Origin: Kiritimatiellia bacterium
GTDB lineage: Bacteria; Verrucomicrobiota; Kiritimatiellia; RFP12; UBA1067
Assembly (NCBI GenBank): GCA_017406465.1
Contig: JAFQYM010000057.1
Location: 1-38,658 of the forward strand
DNA length: 38,658 bases
Direction: 5' to 3'
Below the pieces are notes generated by a model. That model was not told where the DNA came from. It saw nothing but the letters and a program-made list of their open reading frames with translations, and did not search any database. Position 1 is the stretch's first letter. Every line of letters begins with the position of its first letter. Positions 8,236-17,051 of the stretch are shown one piece after another. The translations under genes and the position numbers were made by a program.

Positions 8236-11200
8236 CGCGCTTTCCATGCCGACGGAGAAGGAAGCATCATTGGCTGCGCAGGACGAACCTCGAAATGAAT
8301 CGTCTGGTCTTCATATCCGCGCTTTTTGTAGATGCAGGAATAACTGCCCGGCTTGAGACGAACCGCATCGGAAACCGACACTCCCTCAAAATGGCACGTC
8401 ACGCCAGATCCTATTGCAGGAATTGTAATCAACACGTCCAATGGCACAAAATCCAGACTGTCGAACGTCAGCGTGCATCCGTCGAAATCGCGGAGAAGCT
8501 GCTTGCGTTCATATCCCTCCGCCTCTGCAAACCATTCGTCTGGGATGCCGCTCTCGAACACTATCAGCTCTGTCGTGCCTGGCGCGACTCTATGACCTCC
8601 GACAGTTATTGGCACCGAGCATTCGTTCTTCACTTTGCCCACCGCCCATTTCTTCCTCCTGTTGATCTCGTCCAGCAACGCCTTTGCGCCGTCCTCGGTC
8701 AGCACTCCGTCAAATATGGCCTTTGCGACCCTCACACCGGCCGACTCAAGACGATCCTGCCTGTCATCCACAGGTTCATTCGCCCACAATTCTGCGCATT
8801 TATCCCGAACTGCATCTTGCATTGCCTTCATGTTTTCTGCACGCTTGCGCTCTGCAGCTTCAGATATTGTCTCCCAAGCTGCCGGCGGCTTCAGCCGCAC
8901 CGGCTCGCCAGGCTTGACCTCCAACATGCCGCTCTGAGACTCGAATCCTTCGCGCTCGTATCTGTAGCGATACGACCCTGGTTTAAGATCAAACGAACCC
9001 CATTCACGCCTTTCCCCATCTACAAGACATATAACCCCCTGATCAAGTTGCGGAACCGACACAGCCACAGGCTCAGACATGAACCTGTCGCATGCTCCAT
9101 CAATGCTTTTCCGCCGATCATTGTACTCATCCGTCCTCTGCCATGGCCCAGGCTCCGGCACGACGGGCTCAACCTTGACATGCACTGTAAACGGAATATG
9201 CTGTTCCTTGAAGTCCCTTTTTGCATAGACACATTCGTATACACCTGGCTTAAGCTGGATGGTGTCCTTCGGAGAACAAACTTTGTCGCCTATCTTGCAT
9301 ACAACGCCGTTTTCAAAGAACGGAATCTCGACCGTCACGGGCTTCGCCTCAAGCATGCCGTCGGAGATCTCGAACACCTTGCCGTCGAGCCCCTTCGGCA
9401 AGTTCATCGGCAGATATCCTTCGCGAACGACCTTGCGGATGTCCGAACGTCCGTCCTTGAACAGCATGACCCTGCACCCGCCTATGGCAATATCCTTCCC
9501 GTCCACGCTTATCAGGTCAGAACAGGAATTGCGCACGGAGACGACACACCATTTCGACACGGCGTCTATTGCATCCTCTGCCTTCGCAGCATCACTATCC
9601 GATAAAAGTCGCTTCGTCCAGGAGTTGTGCAGAAGCGCCGACGCGGCCTTTATGCGCTCCAAACGTGTTTCAACGGGTTCGATGGCAAGCTTTGCCTTGA
9701 TTGCAGCAAAAACACACCTATCCAGCCCAGACAGCCGCATCGTCACCTCGCGGTCGCCGTCCAACCAATCTGGAAGCGTCCATCTGTCAATCGCCATGTA
9801 GTTCTTTTCATCCAAACTTCCGTCATGATTCCTACATTTGGCCAACCGAGCCATGCAAATGCGTCGCTCTGACGCCCGCGACAACTCAAGTTCACGTGCC
9901 GCTCGCTCGCTCCTAATATTTGCCTTGGCGGCCACAAGACGGTTTGTAAAGACAGCATAGTCGTCCACCGCGATGCGACGCCATCCGTATCCGATTGGAC
10001 TCCACCTTGAAAACCATCTTGACTCCAGCCCTTCCGCCACGGCAGCATTGTCCCCTTGCCACGACTCGATGACACCGTTAAGTTCGTATTCAGCCCATCT
10101 CTTTTTTATAGACTTGCCGCATGTCACCCACAAGGCAATTCCTATCACTACGAGGGCAACAAGAGCTATGGGGACATAGATGAAAACTTTCGGCACGGCA
10201 AACTGATGCCGAGCTGCGGCTGGCGTAGATCGCGGGGGATGCATTTGACGCACCTCGGAGTTAGCCCGTGGAAGTGGCAAATGCGAAATAGGCGCTTGGT
10301 GCGGAACCTGCACATGACGCGAGGCAGGCACTTGGCGCTGAAATTGCTCTGGCCGTTCTCCAATAGATACGAGCATTCCGTCCAGGCGGCTGACGAGCGA
10401 ACCGGCATCCTTCAGCCGTCGAGCTAAATCTGGCTCTGTCATTTCCTTCAACAAAGAATACAATTCACCGCCAAAGGAGTGACGGGCTGCATCAAGGTTA
10501 GGAGGTGTCCTCTCTCTCGCACGATTGAAAAACGTCGCATACGCAGCCGACCCCGCAGGTAGCCTCGGGTACGCCATCTTTCCTGTCAAAGCCTCGTAAA
10601 GGCAAAGGCCGAGTGCGTATATGTCCATGCCACCCTCGCCACGGCTGCCCGCGACGACTACCTCTGGTGGCATGTAGTCAAGAGTGCCTGGCACCTGTCC
10701 AGTAGTAACAGTTCCGTTGACGTCGCGGGCGACGCCCAAGTCCATTATCGCGGCATTTTCCGGATGGCCAGCAGGATAATACAGGTTAGACGGTTTTATG
10801 TCGCGGTGGTAAATGCCGCGCGAATGCATCAGCGAAAGTCCGTACGCATACCTGGAGAAGGCGCGCAACACCTCTTTCGCGGCAAGACCGCTTCCATTTG
10901 CATCCTTTATCGCGTCACGAAGCGAGCTGCCCGGCATCCCATCGAGAAAGTCCATTACAAGAAACGCCTCGTTACGATCCTTCCCCGCAGCATAGAAGAA
11001 ATCCACAAAGCGCACAAAACAAGAGTTGTCAAGGCGCGACATGATCTTGGCCTCGCGCTCGAAGCGTTTCGCGTACTCAGCCTTCAAAAGATGCTTAACT
11101 GCCACATAACGCCCACTTTCCCTAACCCTGGCCTTGAACACCTCGCCAAAGCCGCCCTTCCCGATGAACTGGAGCAACTGGTATGTGGAGCCGCCATTTC

Positions 11201-12086
11201 GGATGCTCTTCATGCGCACCGCCGATAGATCAGACAAGAATCCCGCGAACCCGCCGTATCGGCGCTCGCGCTCAGGCGACAGCGCTTTTGAAAGCACGGC
11301 GGTAGCACCGCTCAAAAGATGCCTTATCTTCGCGTTAATCCTAATTGGAGAAACGCCATTCGACGACCAACGCGACAAAAACTCAAAATTGGCGTCGCCA
11401 ATTCCGCCAGCAGCGCGATACGGACGTTGCCCAGTCAGCATTTCATGCAACACCACCCCCATGGAGAACACGTCGCTCTGCACATCGCCCCTGAACGTAG
11501 TGGCCGAGAACTCTGGCGCCATGTAGTCGAACGAACCATTGAGGTTGTTGGACGACGAAGCGGTCGCGTTTTCCGGAGATTGCGCAACCTCAAAGTCGAT
11601 AAGCTTAACCGTGCCGTCGTGGCAAATGAATATGTTTGCCGGTTTTATGTCTCTGTGGACTATGCCAAACGATGAAACGTGTTCCATCGCAGATATCACC
11701 GACCGCGCAATATGGATGCTCTCGTCGACGTCAAGTCCAAACGGAAATCTGGAAAGGCGCTCCTTCAGCGTCTCCCCGTCAAGAAACTCCTGGACAATGA
11801 CGTGAAGGTCATTGAACGAATCATGCTCCGTGAAGCTTCCAAAATACCGCACTACGTTGGGATGCGAAATGCGCACAAGCGCAGCGGTCCTGGCATCCAT
11901 GCGAACAATCTGGCGGGAACAATCTTCGTGCACGGGCATGACCTTGAGGGCAACGGCCGTACCGCGTGGAACCATGGCACCATCCTCGCAAACCGCCTTG
12001 TATAGCGTCCCTTGCGAACCCGATCCGCACTTGATCGACTGAACTACGCGGAAACCGCCAAAGATCCTGTCGCCCGCAGCCACCAC
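8232..12086 (-). CDS. Tandem Ser/Thr protein kinase with transmembrane segment and PEGA-like repeats
   Basis: Two Hanks-type kinase domains in one chain. Domain 1 (about 10-290) has the ATP lysine K48 (VALKV), catalytic HRDIKPAN (Asp146), and DFE in place of DFG at 164-166. Domain 2 (about 302-575) has GKGGFGEV, K331, HRDIKPSN (Asp429), DLG at 449-451 and PPE. A transmembrane helix spans about 634-655. The outer part (660-1284) has PEGA-like repeats at about 915-970, 1006-1064 and 1215-1270. A longer unit (854-970) recurs at 1154-1270. PEGA domains are typical of surface-associated proteins, so this part probably senses the envelope. The start chosen is GTG 12084-12086, one base after the phosphatase stop. 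The frame stays open upstream to a TTG at 12179, but that would overlap the phosphatase by 92 nt. It is coupled to a PP2C phosphatase and sits beside three FHA proteins of the same locus. Confidence 0.88.
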   Translation of the reverse strand: MVAAGDRIFGGFRVVQSIKCGSGSQGTLYKAVCEDGAMVPRGTAVALKVMPVHEDCSRQIVRMDARTAALVRISHPNVVRYFGSFTEHDSFNDLHVIVQEFLDGETLKERLSRFPFGLDVDESIHIARSVISAMEHVSSFGIVHRDIKPANIFICHDGTVKLIDFEVAQSPENATASSSNNLNGSFDYMAPEFSATTFRGDVQSDVFSMGVVLHEMLTGQRPYRAAGGIGDANFEFLSRWSSNGVSPIRINAKIRHLLSGATAVLSKALSPERERRYGGFAGFLSDLSAVRMKSIRNGGSTYQLLQFIGKGGFGEVFKARVRESGRYVAVKHLLKAEYAKRFEREAKIMSRLDNSCFVRFVDFFYAAGKDRNEAFLVMDFLDGMPGSSLRDAIKDANGSGLAAKEVLRAFSRYAYGLSLMHSRGIYHRDIKPSNLYYPAGHPENAAIMDLGVARDVNGTVTTGQVPGTLDYMPPEVVVAGSRGEGGMDIYALGLCLYEALTGKMAYPRLPAGSAAYATFFNRARERTPPNLDAARHSFGGELYSLLKEMTEPDLARRLKDAGSLVSRLDGMLVSIGERPEQFQRQVPASRHVQVPHQAPISHLPLPRANSEVRQMHPPRSTPAAARHQFAVPKVFIYVPIALVALVVIGIALWVTCGKSIKKRWAEYELNGVIESWQGDNAAVAEGLESRWFSRWSPIGYGWRRIAVDDYAVFTNRLVAAKANIRSERAARELELSRASERRICMARLAKCRNHDGSLDEKNYMAIDRWTLPDWLDGDREVTMRLSGLDRCVFAAIKAKLAIEPVETRLERIKAASALLHNSWTKRLLSDSDAAKAEDAIDAVSKWCVVSVRNSCSDLISVDGKDIAIGGCRVMLFKDGRSDIRKVVREGYLPMNLPKGLDGKVFEISDGMLEAKPVTVEIPFFENGVVCKIGDKVCSPKDTIQLKPGVYECVYAKRDFKEQHIPFTVHVKVEPVVPEPGPWQRTDEYNDRRKSIDGACDRFMSEPVAVSVPQLDQGVICLVDGERREWGSFDLKPGSYRYRYEREGFESQSGMLEVKPGEPVRLKPPAAWETISEAAERKRAENMKAMQDAVRDKCAELWANEPVDDRQDRLESAGVRVAKAIFDGVLTEDGAKALLDEINRRKKWAVGKVKNECSVPITVGGHRVAPGTTELIVFESGIPDEWFAEAEGYERKQLLRDFDGCTLTFDSLDFVPLDVLITIPAIGSGVTCHFEGVSVSDAVRLKPGSYSCIYKKRGYEDQTIHFEVRPAQPMMLPSPSAWKAR

Positions 12087-12087
12087 T

Positions 12088-13923
12088 TTAGTTGACCTGA
12101 CTAAACCATTGTGCCAAACCAAGCATAACCTCAGCGCACAACTTCTGTGCATCCGAGGACGACGCATCCATATCAACAAACTCGCCAGTCGCCGCCAAGA
12201 ACGCAGCTAGCCCTTCGCGCTCGGCCGCCAGTTTCTTCTTGAATTCGGCTCGTGTTGCATGCTCGGAAAGAGCCGCGTCTATGTGCGCAATCCGCCGCTC
12301 AGAATACCTTCTTAGCTCTCTTGATATGTCCTGCATGTCAGCCGTTACAACAGCAGCTATCGCCCGACGCCTTGCAATAGGCAGTTTGTCGTTGCACAAC
12401 GGGAGAAACCGCATCTGAAGCGTTTCCACACCCCCCTTGACAGGAAATCTCCTGACAGTCCTGACAAGCGCCTCTGAATTCGTCGACGTACAGGACTTGA
12501 CGAGCCTCGGCAGGACTTGTAATTCCCAGTCATCCCCGCCAGCCGTCTCGCCGACATCCTCGGCGACTGCATCAACAACTGCCTGGCTATTTTCACATTT
12601 CGTGTCAGACGGCATTTGCTCCCTATCGTCTTGCCTGAGCTCAAGTTCTCGCTCAATGGATTGGACGATAGGTTCTTCGTCCGCTATCGCCGGCCCACCG
12701 TTCACCCTTGGCCGACTTTCCTCCGCGACTGTGCCTGCGTTTACCTCCGCAAGCACCTTGACGCTCCTTTGCCGCTCTGCCTCAGCCTGTGCGCCACGCG
12801 CCTTCGCCCTTCTAACGAGATAGATAGAGGACAACACCGCGAGAACTAAAGACATGACAACGGCAAGAATCGCTGCTGCCATCCGGAAACCTCGTCCGTG
12901 GGATATCTCTTTGCGAGAAGTCTGTTTTCTCTGCGATGGCGGAATCCGAATCGGACCGCCCCTCATATCGCCAAACACATCATGTTTTTGCGCCCTCACG
13001 GTCATTGTTGGGATCGTCTGCGGTTCATCCGCCGTATCCGTATCCGAACCGAAACTGCCACCAGTGCCAGTGCTGGACGTATCGGCTTCTCCCATGTCTT
13101 CCGTCGAATCCGTGGATGGCTCCGGCAAGTGCATGGAAATTGCCGGCATCGCCAGCGGCAGCTTGCCGACGAACAGGACTACAGCCGTTATGTTGTCGAC
13201 GCCGCCAGCATCGTTCGCGGCGGCAATCAACGCGTCCACCGACGTCTCCGGCGTCGCCCCGCCATGCACTATTGCAGCGATCTTCCTGTCGTCAACCATC
13301 TTGCTCAGGCCATCGCTGCAAATCACGATCCTGTCGCCCTCCTTAAGCGAAAGCGGCGTACGCTCCACGTCAACCGAAGGATGGATGCCAACGGCTCTCA
13401 GAATAACGCCGCGGAAGCATGGATTCACCGCGTTTTCGTCCTTGGCGCCAATCATTTCGGCAGCGGAATGATCCTTCGTGATCTGCTTGATCGAGGTTCC
13501 CCTTATGCGGTACAGGCGGCTGTCGCCTGCATGAAGGGCAATGGCTTCTGATGGAGCCGTAGCATCAAAGCAGATTCCGACAAACGTCGAACCACACCCT
13601 TTAAGTTTGCGTTCCGCCGCGCGAGAGCATATCCATGCCGACGACTCGTTCACCGCAATGACAACCCCCGAGGCAATGTCTCCTGCAGCATAGCCGACAT
13701 TCGGCGGCGGCTTACACGCCGCCGCGAAGGATCCTACGGACTTGACAACTGCGGCAGACGCGATCTCTCCATCGTCGCCGCCCCCCATTCCATCGGCTAC
13801 GCAAAAGACGCCGGAATCTGGAAACATCCCGAATGCATCTTCATTGTTCTTGCGCTTCCGACCAACGTCAGTCTTGCCCGCGTACGAAATATGTGTAAAG
13901 GCATTCATGTCAAAATAGCGCAT
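12088..13923 (-). CDS. PP2C-family Ser/Thr phosphatase with transmembrane anchor
   Basis: A 611-residue protein. Residues 1-255 form a PPM/PP2C domain with the metal-binding acidic residues in NNEDAF (Asp29), VADGMGG (Asp44), CSDGL (Asp204) and GGVDNIT (Asp243). A Ser/Thr/Asp-rich linker follows, then a transmembrane helix at 347-370 and a charged, probably helical C-terminal region of unknown role. Family knowledge: such phosphatases remove phosphate from Ser/Thr and oppose Hanks kinases. The kinase gene begins one base after this stop codon, a strong sign that the two act on the same substrates. No clear ribosome site is visible for either ATG (codons 1 and 6). Translation may be coupled to the pilin gene that ends 9 nt upstream. 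Confidence 0.9.
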   Translation of the reverse strand: MRYFDMNAFTHISYAGKTDVGRKRKNNEDAFGMFPDSGVFCVADGMGGGDDGEIASAAVVKSVGSFAAACKPPPNVGYAAGDIASGVVIAVNESSAWICSRAAERKLKGCGSTFVGICFDATAPSEAIALHAGDSRLYRIRGTSIKQITKDHSAAEMIGAKDENAVNPCFRGVILRAVGIHPSVDVERTPLSLKEGDRIVICSDGLSKMVDDRKIAAIVHGGATPETSVDALIAAANDAGGVDNITAVVLFVGKLPLAMPAISMHLPEPSTDSTEDMGEADTSSTGTGGSFGSDTDTADEPQTIPTMTVRAQKHDVFGDMRGGPIRIPPSQRKQTSRKEISHGRGFRMAAAILAVVMSLVLAVLSSIYLVRRAKARGAQAEAERQRSVKVLAEVNAGTVAEESRPRVNGGPAIADEEPIVQSIERELELRQDDREQMPSDTKCENSQAVVDAVAEDVGETAGGDDWELQVLPRLVKSCTSTNSEALVRTVRRFPVKGGVETLQMRFLPLCNDKLPIARRRAIAAVVTADMQDISRELRRYSERRIAHIDAALSEHATRAEFKKKLAAEREGLAAFLAATGEFVDMDASSSDAQKLCAEVMLGLAQWFSQVN

Positions 13924-13932
13924 GGCAAAACG

Positions 13933-14223
13933 TCAATTGCCTGCATCGGAGAATTCGGCAGGGAACTTCTCCGCCTCTTTCACGTCCGCCTCAGTGTCGG
14001 CGCGGTAGATCTCGGCGGCCTCGCCGGCACGTTGGCCTCGCCCAACGGTCGCCTTGTTCATTATGTCGGTGTTGCGGACGATGCCGCGTCCGAATACTAT
14101 CACGGCTATCAGGCATGCAACCGCAATCAGAACCGCGGCAATAATATATTCCATCAACGCCGCTCCGCGCCGCATTTCTGCGGCGCGGCGAAACGGCGGA
14201 ATTACATTATTAGCAGACTTCAT
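13933..14223 (-). CDS. Second Flp-type pilin
   Basis: A 96-residue prepilin. Residues around 19-48 carry the Flp processing motif RRG/AALMEY, with Glu at +5 and Tyr at +6 of the mature protein, followed by a hydrophobic helix. The mature tail is charged and rich in Glu and Asp. Family knowledge: TadV/CpaA-type peptidases cut after the Gly and the product polymerises into Tad pili. It resembles the first Flp (22188-22508) in the helix but differs in the tail. It is embedded between an exported protein of unknown function and the phosphatase gene. It could be a minor pilin or the major pilin of an alternative fibre. Confidence 0.85.
   Translation of the reverse strand: MKSANNVIPPFRRAAEMRRGAALMEYIIAAVLIAVACLIAVIVFGRGIVRNTDIMNKATVGRGQRAGEAAEIYRADTEADVKEAEKFPAEFSDAGN
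14164..14187. repeat. Perfect 9-bp inverted repeat inside the second pilin gene
   Basis: CCGCGCCGC, a 6-nt ATTTCT loop, then GCGGCGCGG. It lies within the codons just before and at the pilin processing site. In mRNA it would form a strong hairpin that could slow translation or attenuate the message. Confidence 0.5.
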
Positions 14224-14241
14224 GCGCGGCCACCATCGTTG

Positions 14242-15183
14242 TTAGTCTATGAGTCTCAACGCCTTCAACCCCTGATAGCGACCGGCATTCCCGGAATTTC
14301 CGCCGCCGCCATTTTCAGGGTCTTCGTCGAATGGATCGCCGCCGACATCCTGACCTTGTGTTTTTTTACCTTCCATCTTCTCGACGAAAGCATTCCACTC
14401 GTCTTCAAGCCCCATCGCGCGACAGAACGCCTCCGCGTCCATCTCCACGGTAATCGTCTCGCTTGCACCAAAGCCGAGCGATGCCCCAACGCTTTCCTGC
14501 ACCACGAACTTGCCGGTCTTCTTGTCGTATCCGACTTTTACCCCGGCATGTGCGGACAGCCCCCAGTGGCCCTCGATCTTGCCCGTGATCGAAATCGGGA
14601 CGCCGCCAACTGTGACTGCCGCCGTCGCGCTGGCCTCGGCGCTGACCGTGCCTTCGGCGGCAGCTTCGACGACCATGCCCGCGAAATCGTCATCGTTCTT
14701 GATGGCTGCTTCGAGAGCGGCCTTCACCTCTCCCTTTAGCTTGCCCGCAATACGCCCTTGGGCGTTCCATCTGTCGTTGCCTACCCTGCCAGTCTGGGCG
14801 CCTGCGTCAATGGAACCGGAATACCCGCCGCCAAACTTACCGCCAAGCTTGCCATGGTTCTTGCCCTGGTCCTTTTCTCCTTCGACACCCCACGACCATT
14901 CGCCTCCATGCTCGCCGTGTACCCACCAACCGCCTTTCTTGTCGCCCTCTTTGGTGTTTCCGGCAATGTCATGTCCCTTCTTGTTATCGTGCGTACGCTC
15001 AAACTTGAACTTGTACCTTTTGCTGTCCTCTTTCTTAGGGCCCTTGTCGTCGCCCCAGCCCTTCTGTCGATTTTCTTGCTTCCCGCCATAGTCGAGGCCG
15101 AGAGGGTTTTTAGTCTCCGACTGCAGCGGCAACAAAGCCAACGCAATGGCGGCGAACGCAATAACGGACATGCCCCGCTTCAT
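14242..15183 (-). CDS. Exported Gly/Lys-rich protein of unknown function
   Basis: A 313-residue protein with a signal peptide (residues 1 to about 22). A very hydrophilic Gly/Lys/Asp/Trp-rich region follows to about 130, then an alternating Ala/Val/Thr/Gly region (about 140-245) that looks like beta strands. The C-terminus is a Gly-rich tail containing DPFDEDPE. The same acidic motif occurs near the C-terminus of the neighbouring exported protein at 16185-17033. The family is not recognised. Its start overlaps the stop of the TPR gene by 4 nt (ATGA), so both are translated together. Its place between pilus genes suggests a pilus-associated or surface protein. That is inference only. Confidence 0.75.
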   Translation of the reverse strand: MKRGMSVIAFAAIALALLPLQSETKNPLGLDYGGKQENRQKGWGDDKGPKKEDSKRYKFKFERTHDNKKGHDIAGNTKEGDKKGGWWVHGEHGGEWSWGVEGEKDQGKNHGKLGGKFGGGYSGSIDAGAQTGRVGNDRWNAQGRIAGKLKGEVKAALEAAIKNDDDFAGMVVEAAAEGTVSAEASATAAVTVGGVPISITGKIEGHWGLSAHAGVKVGYDKKTGKFVVQESVGASLGFGASETITVEMDAEAFCRAMGLEDEWNAFVEKMEGKKTQGQDVGGDPFDEDPENGGGGNSGNAGRYQGLKALRLID

Positions 15184-16049
15184 TTCGCACCTCTCTTCCT
15201 GGCCTCGAGAAGTTCGGTCATCCGATTGATTAACGCGCGAGCCTGTTGCGCCGCCACACCATCGCCTTCTGCTGCCTCGTTCAGAAGATTAAGCCCACGC
15301 GACACGTCCTTGCGGCTCGTCACAAGCTCTTTCCCAAGATTGTACGCCGACAGAGAATACTTCTTGGCCTCATATGCCTTCTCGTAGCAGATCAGAGCGT
15401 CGGAATCGTTCTTCTCTCTCTTGTGTAGATTACCTAGATTGACCCATGCATCTGCATATTTGGGGTTCAGCGACACAGCTCTTTCGTAAGACTGTCCCGC
15501 AATCTCCACATTCTTAACAGCATCTGCGACAAGTCCGCGGTTGAACCATGCTTCTGGGCACATCGGCTCCTTTGCGACAGATATTTCCGAAGCGACAGCC
15601 GCTTCCTTAAAGGATCCTTGCTTCAAGAGCAAAGCCGTCAGGCCACGAAGAATTGACTTGTCATCTGCGTCCGCAACCTTCTCAATGCACTTAATCGACC
15701 TGCCCGTATCTCCTAAAATGGCGCTGACCTGAGCCATCTGCACAAGGCATCCAGAATCATCTGGCACAACCTTAAGCGTCTTTTCCAGAATTTCTGCCGC
15801 CTCCTGGTATTTCATGCCCATGATAAGGAGTTTCCCGACATTACGTGCGGCGGAGACACAGGCTGGAGATGCGTCGAGAGCCTCCTTGAATCTCTCGATT
15901 GCGCCCTTATAATCCTGTGCCTGCATCATCTTGACGCCTTCATCATTCAGCCTGGCCGCTTTCTCACGGTCGCTCTCTGCGGCCATTGACATCATCGGAA
16001 TTGACATGGCAATCACCGCAATCCTTCCTATGTGTTTTATGTTTTTCAT
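15180..16049 (-). CDS. Periplasmic TPR-repeat protein (TadD-like role possible)
   Basis: A 289-residue protein with a signal peptide (residues 1-23, no lipobox Cys visible) followed by about six tetratricopeptide repeats. Typical TPR residues are seen, for example the repeat DYKGAIERFKEALDASP and the later NPKYADAWVNLGNLHKR. An AAGGGAG ribosome site precedes the ATG. Family knowledge: TPR proteins are scaffolds. Tad loci often contain a TPR lipoprotein, TadD, that helps secretin assembly. The position in a tad locus supports such a role, but the missing lipid anchor differs from classic TadD. It overlaps the next gene by 4 nt. Confidence 0.85.
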   Translation of the reverse strand: MKNIKHIGRIAVIAMSIPMMSMAAESDREKAARLNDEGVKMMQAQDYKGAIERFKEALDASPACVSAARNVGKLLIMGMKYQEAAEILEKTLKVVPDDSGCLVQMAQVSAILGDTGRSIKCIEKVADADDKSILRGLTALLLKQGSFKEAAVASEISVAKEPMCPEAWFNRGLVADAVKNVEIAGQSYERAVSLNPKYADAWVNLGNLHKREKNDSDALICYEKAYEAKKYSLSAYNLGKELVTSRKDVSRGLNLLNEAAEGDGVAAQQARALINRMTELLEARKRGAK

Positions 16050-16184
16050 GATTTGTATCTCCCTTCTTTGTTTGCCAATCTATAAGCAGATTACGTGCCA
16101 GCCATATTTCATGACCTTATTTGCCCGCAACTGTCTTAACTCCGAACATTGGCATTTCCCAGTTGTTCTGAATCTGGACATGCA
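16050..16184. other. 135-nt gap inside the operon
   Basis: The largest non-coding gap within the long operon. It holds the ribosome site of the TPR gene and, at its left-reading start, a 22-codon open frame (16117-16185, minus) whose ATG overlaps the preceding stop as TGATG. The peptide would begin MHVQIQNNWEMPMFG. No convincing promoter or terminator is visible. Confidence 0.4.
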
Positions 16185-17033
16185 TCACCAGATCTTGGCT
16201 TTTGTGTCTCCTCCGCCCCCGCGCCGGACACGAGTGTTGGGCGAGGGCTTCGCCTTGACCGTTCCACTTGAACCACCACCGGACGTGCTGCCATTGCCTG
16301 GAGATGGGCTCATCTGTCCGTCGCCATCGCTTTCAGGGTCAGAGTTGAACGGATCGTCGTCTCCAGCGGACGACGCCCCCTTTCCGCCCGTTCCTGTCGC
16401 CCAGTCATAATACTTGCCAGCCAGATTCTCAATTGCGTCCTTTGCAAACGTCTTGAGCAGCCACTTTGTAGCAGCATCGGCCGCCGTACCTGCAAGGATG
16501 CCCGCACCGGCCGCAGGCAAGGCACCGACGCCTACTGTTGCAGCTGTCAGACTTCCGGCAACCACATCTCCTACCGCCACCCCGACAATCTTCGCCGTCA
16601 TGGTCATGATATATTCCGCAACGGCTTTCTTGTAGGCAGCCTTGTCGCCCGCATAGGCAGCGTCTGTCACCTTGAAAATGGACGTGACGGACGTAACGAT
16701 ACCGTCGATGGCCCCGGCGGCCTTGCCAAGCCCCTTCAATATCTGGGCCTGAATAACACGTCCACTCGGCATGCCAGGTATCTTGGACAGGGCCTTTGAC
16801 ACCTTGTCCACGAGTTTGCCGGCGTTCTTTTTGTCCATCAAGATGCCCTTGAGGATGTCCGACACCTTTCCTACCATGTCGGCGCCGCTGCTTATATTGT
16901 CGCCTACTTCGCCCCATGCATCAACTACAGCCGACGGCGCCGCGCCTTCACCGCCAGCTCCAGTCTGTCCCCAGGCGACAAATGAGAACAGCAGAGCTAC
17001 CAGGGCAACAATACGAAGAGATATGCTTTTCAT
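16185..17033 (-). CDS. Exported protein of unknown function with acidic C-terminal motif
   Basis: A 282-residue protein with a signal peptide (cleavage near FVAWGQ, residue 22). A helical Ala/Lys/Val-rich middle (about 35-140) is followed by a hydrophobic Gly/Ala region around 150-185 that could insert in a membrane. A disordered Gly/Ser/Asp-rich tail follows and ends in a basic RVRRGGGG segment. The tail carries DPFNSDPE, close to DPFDEDPE of the exported protein at 14242-15183. The family is not recognised. An AAGGA ribosome site lies upstream of the ATG. The Gly/Ala stretch resembles channel- or toxin-like helices, but nothing here proves that. Confidence 0.72.
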   Translation of the reverse strand: MKSISLRIVALVALLFSFVAWGQTGAGGEGAAPSAVVDAWGEVGDNISSGADMVGKVSDILKGILMDKKNAGKLVDKVSKALSKIPGMPSGRVIQAQILKGLGKAAGAIDGIVTSVTSIFKVTDAAYAGDKAAYKKAVAEYIMTMTAKIVGVAVGDVVAGSLTAATVGVGALPAAGAGILAGTAADAATKWLLKTFAKDAIENLAGKYYDWATGTGGKGASSAGDDDPFNSDPESDGDGQMSPSPGNGSTSGGGSSGTVKAKPSPNTRVRRGGGGDTKAKIW

Positions 17034-17051
17034 TTCAGTGATCCTTTCGCG

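Noticed and set aside
7458..9605. A 715-codon plus-strand frame
   Set aside because: It runs opposite the second CpaF and the kinase gene, both of which have clear family motifs. It has no recognisable domain and odd composition.
12087..12179. Longer N-terminus of the tandem kinase from TTG 12179
   Set aside because: It would overlap the phosphatase by 92 nt, adds an unrelated Arg/Cys-rich leader and starts with a rare codon. The GTG right after the phosphatase stop fits better.
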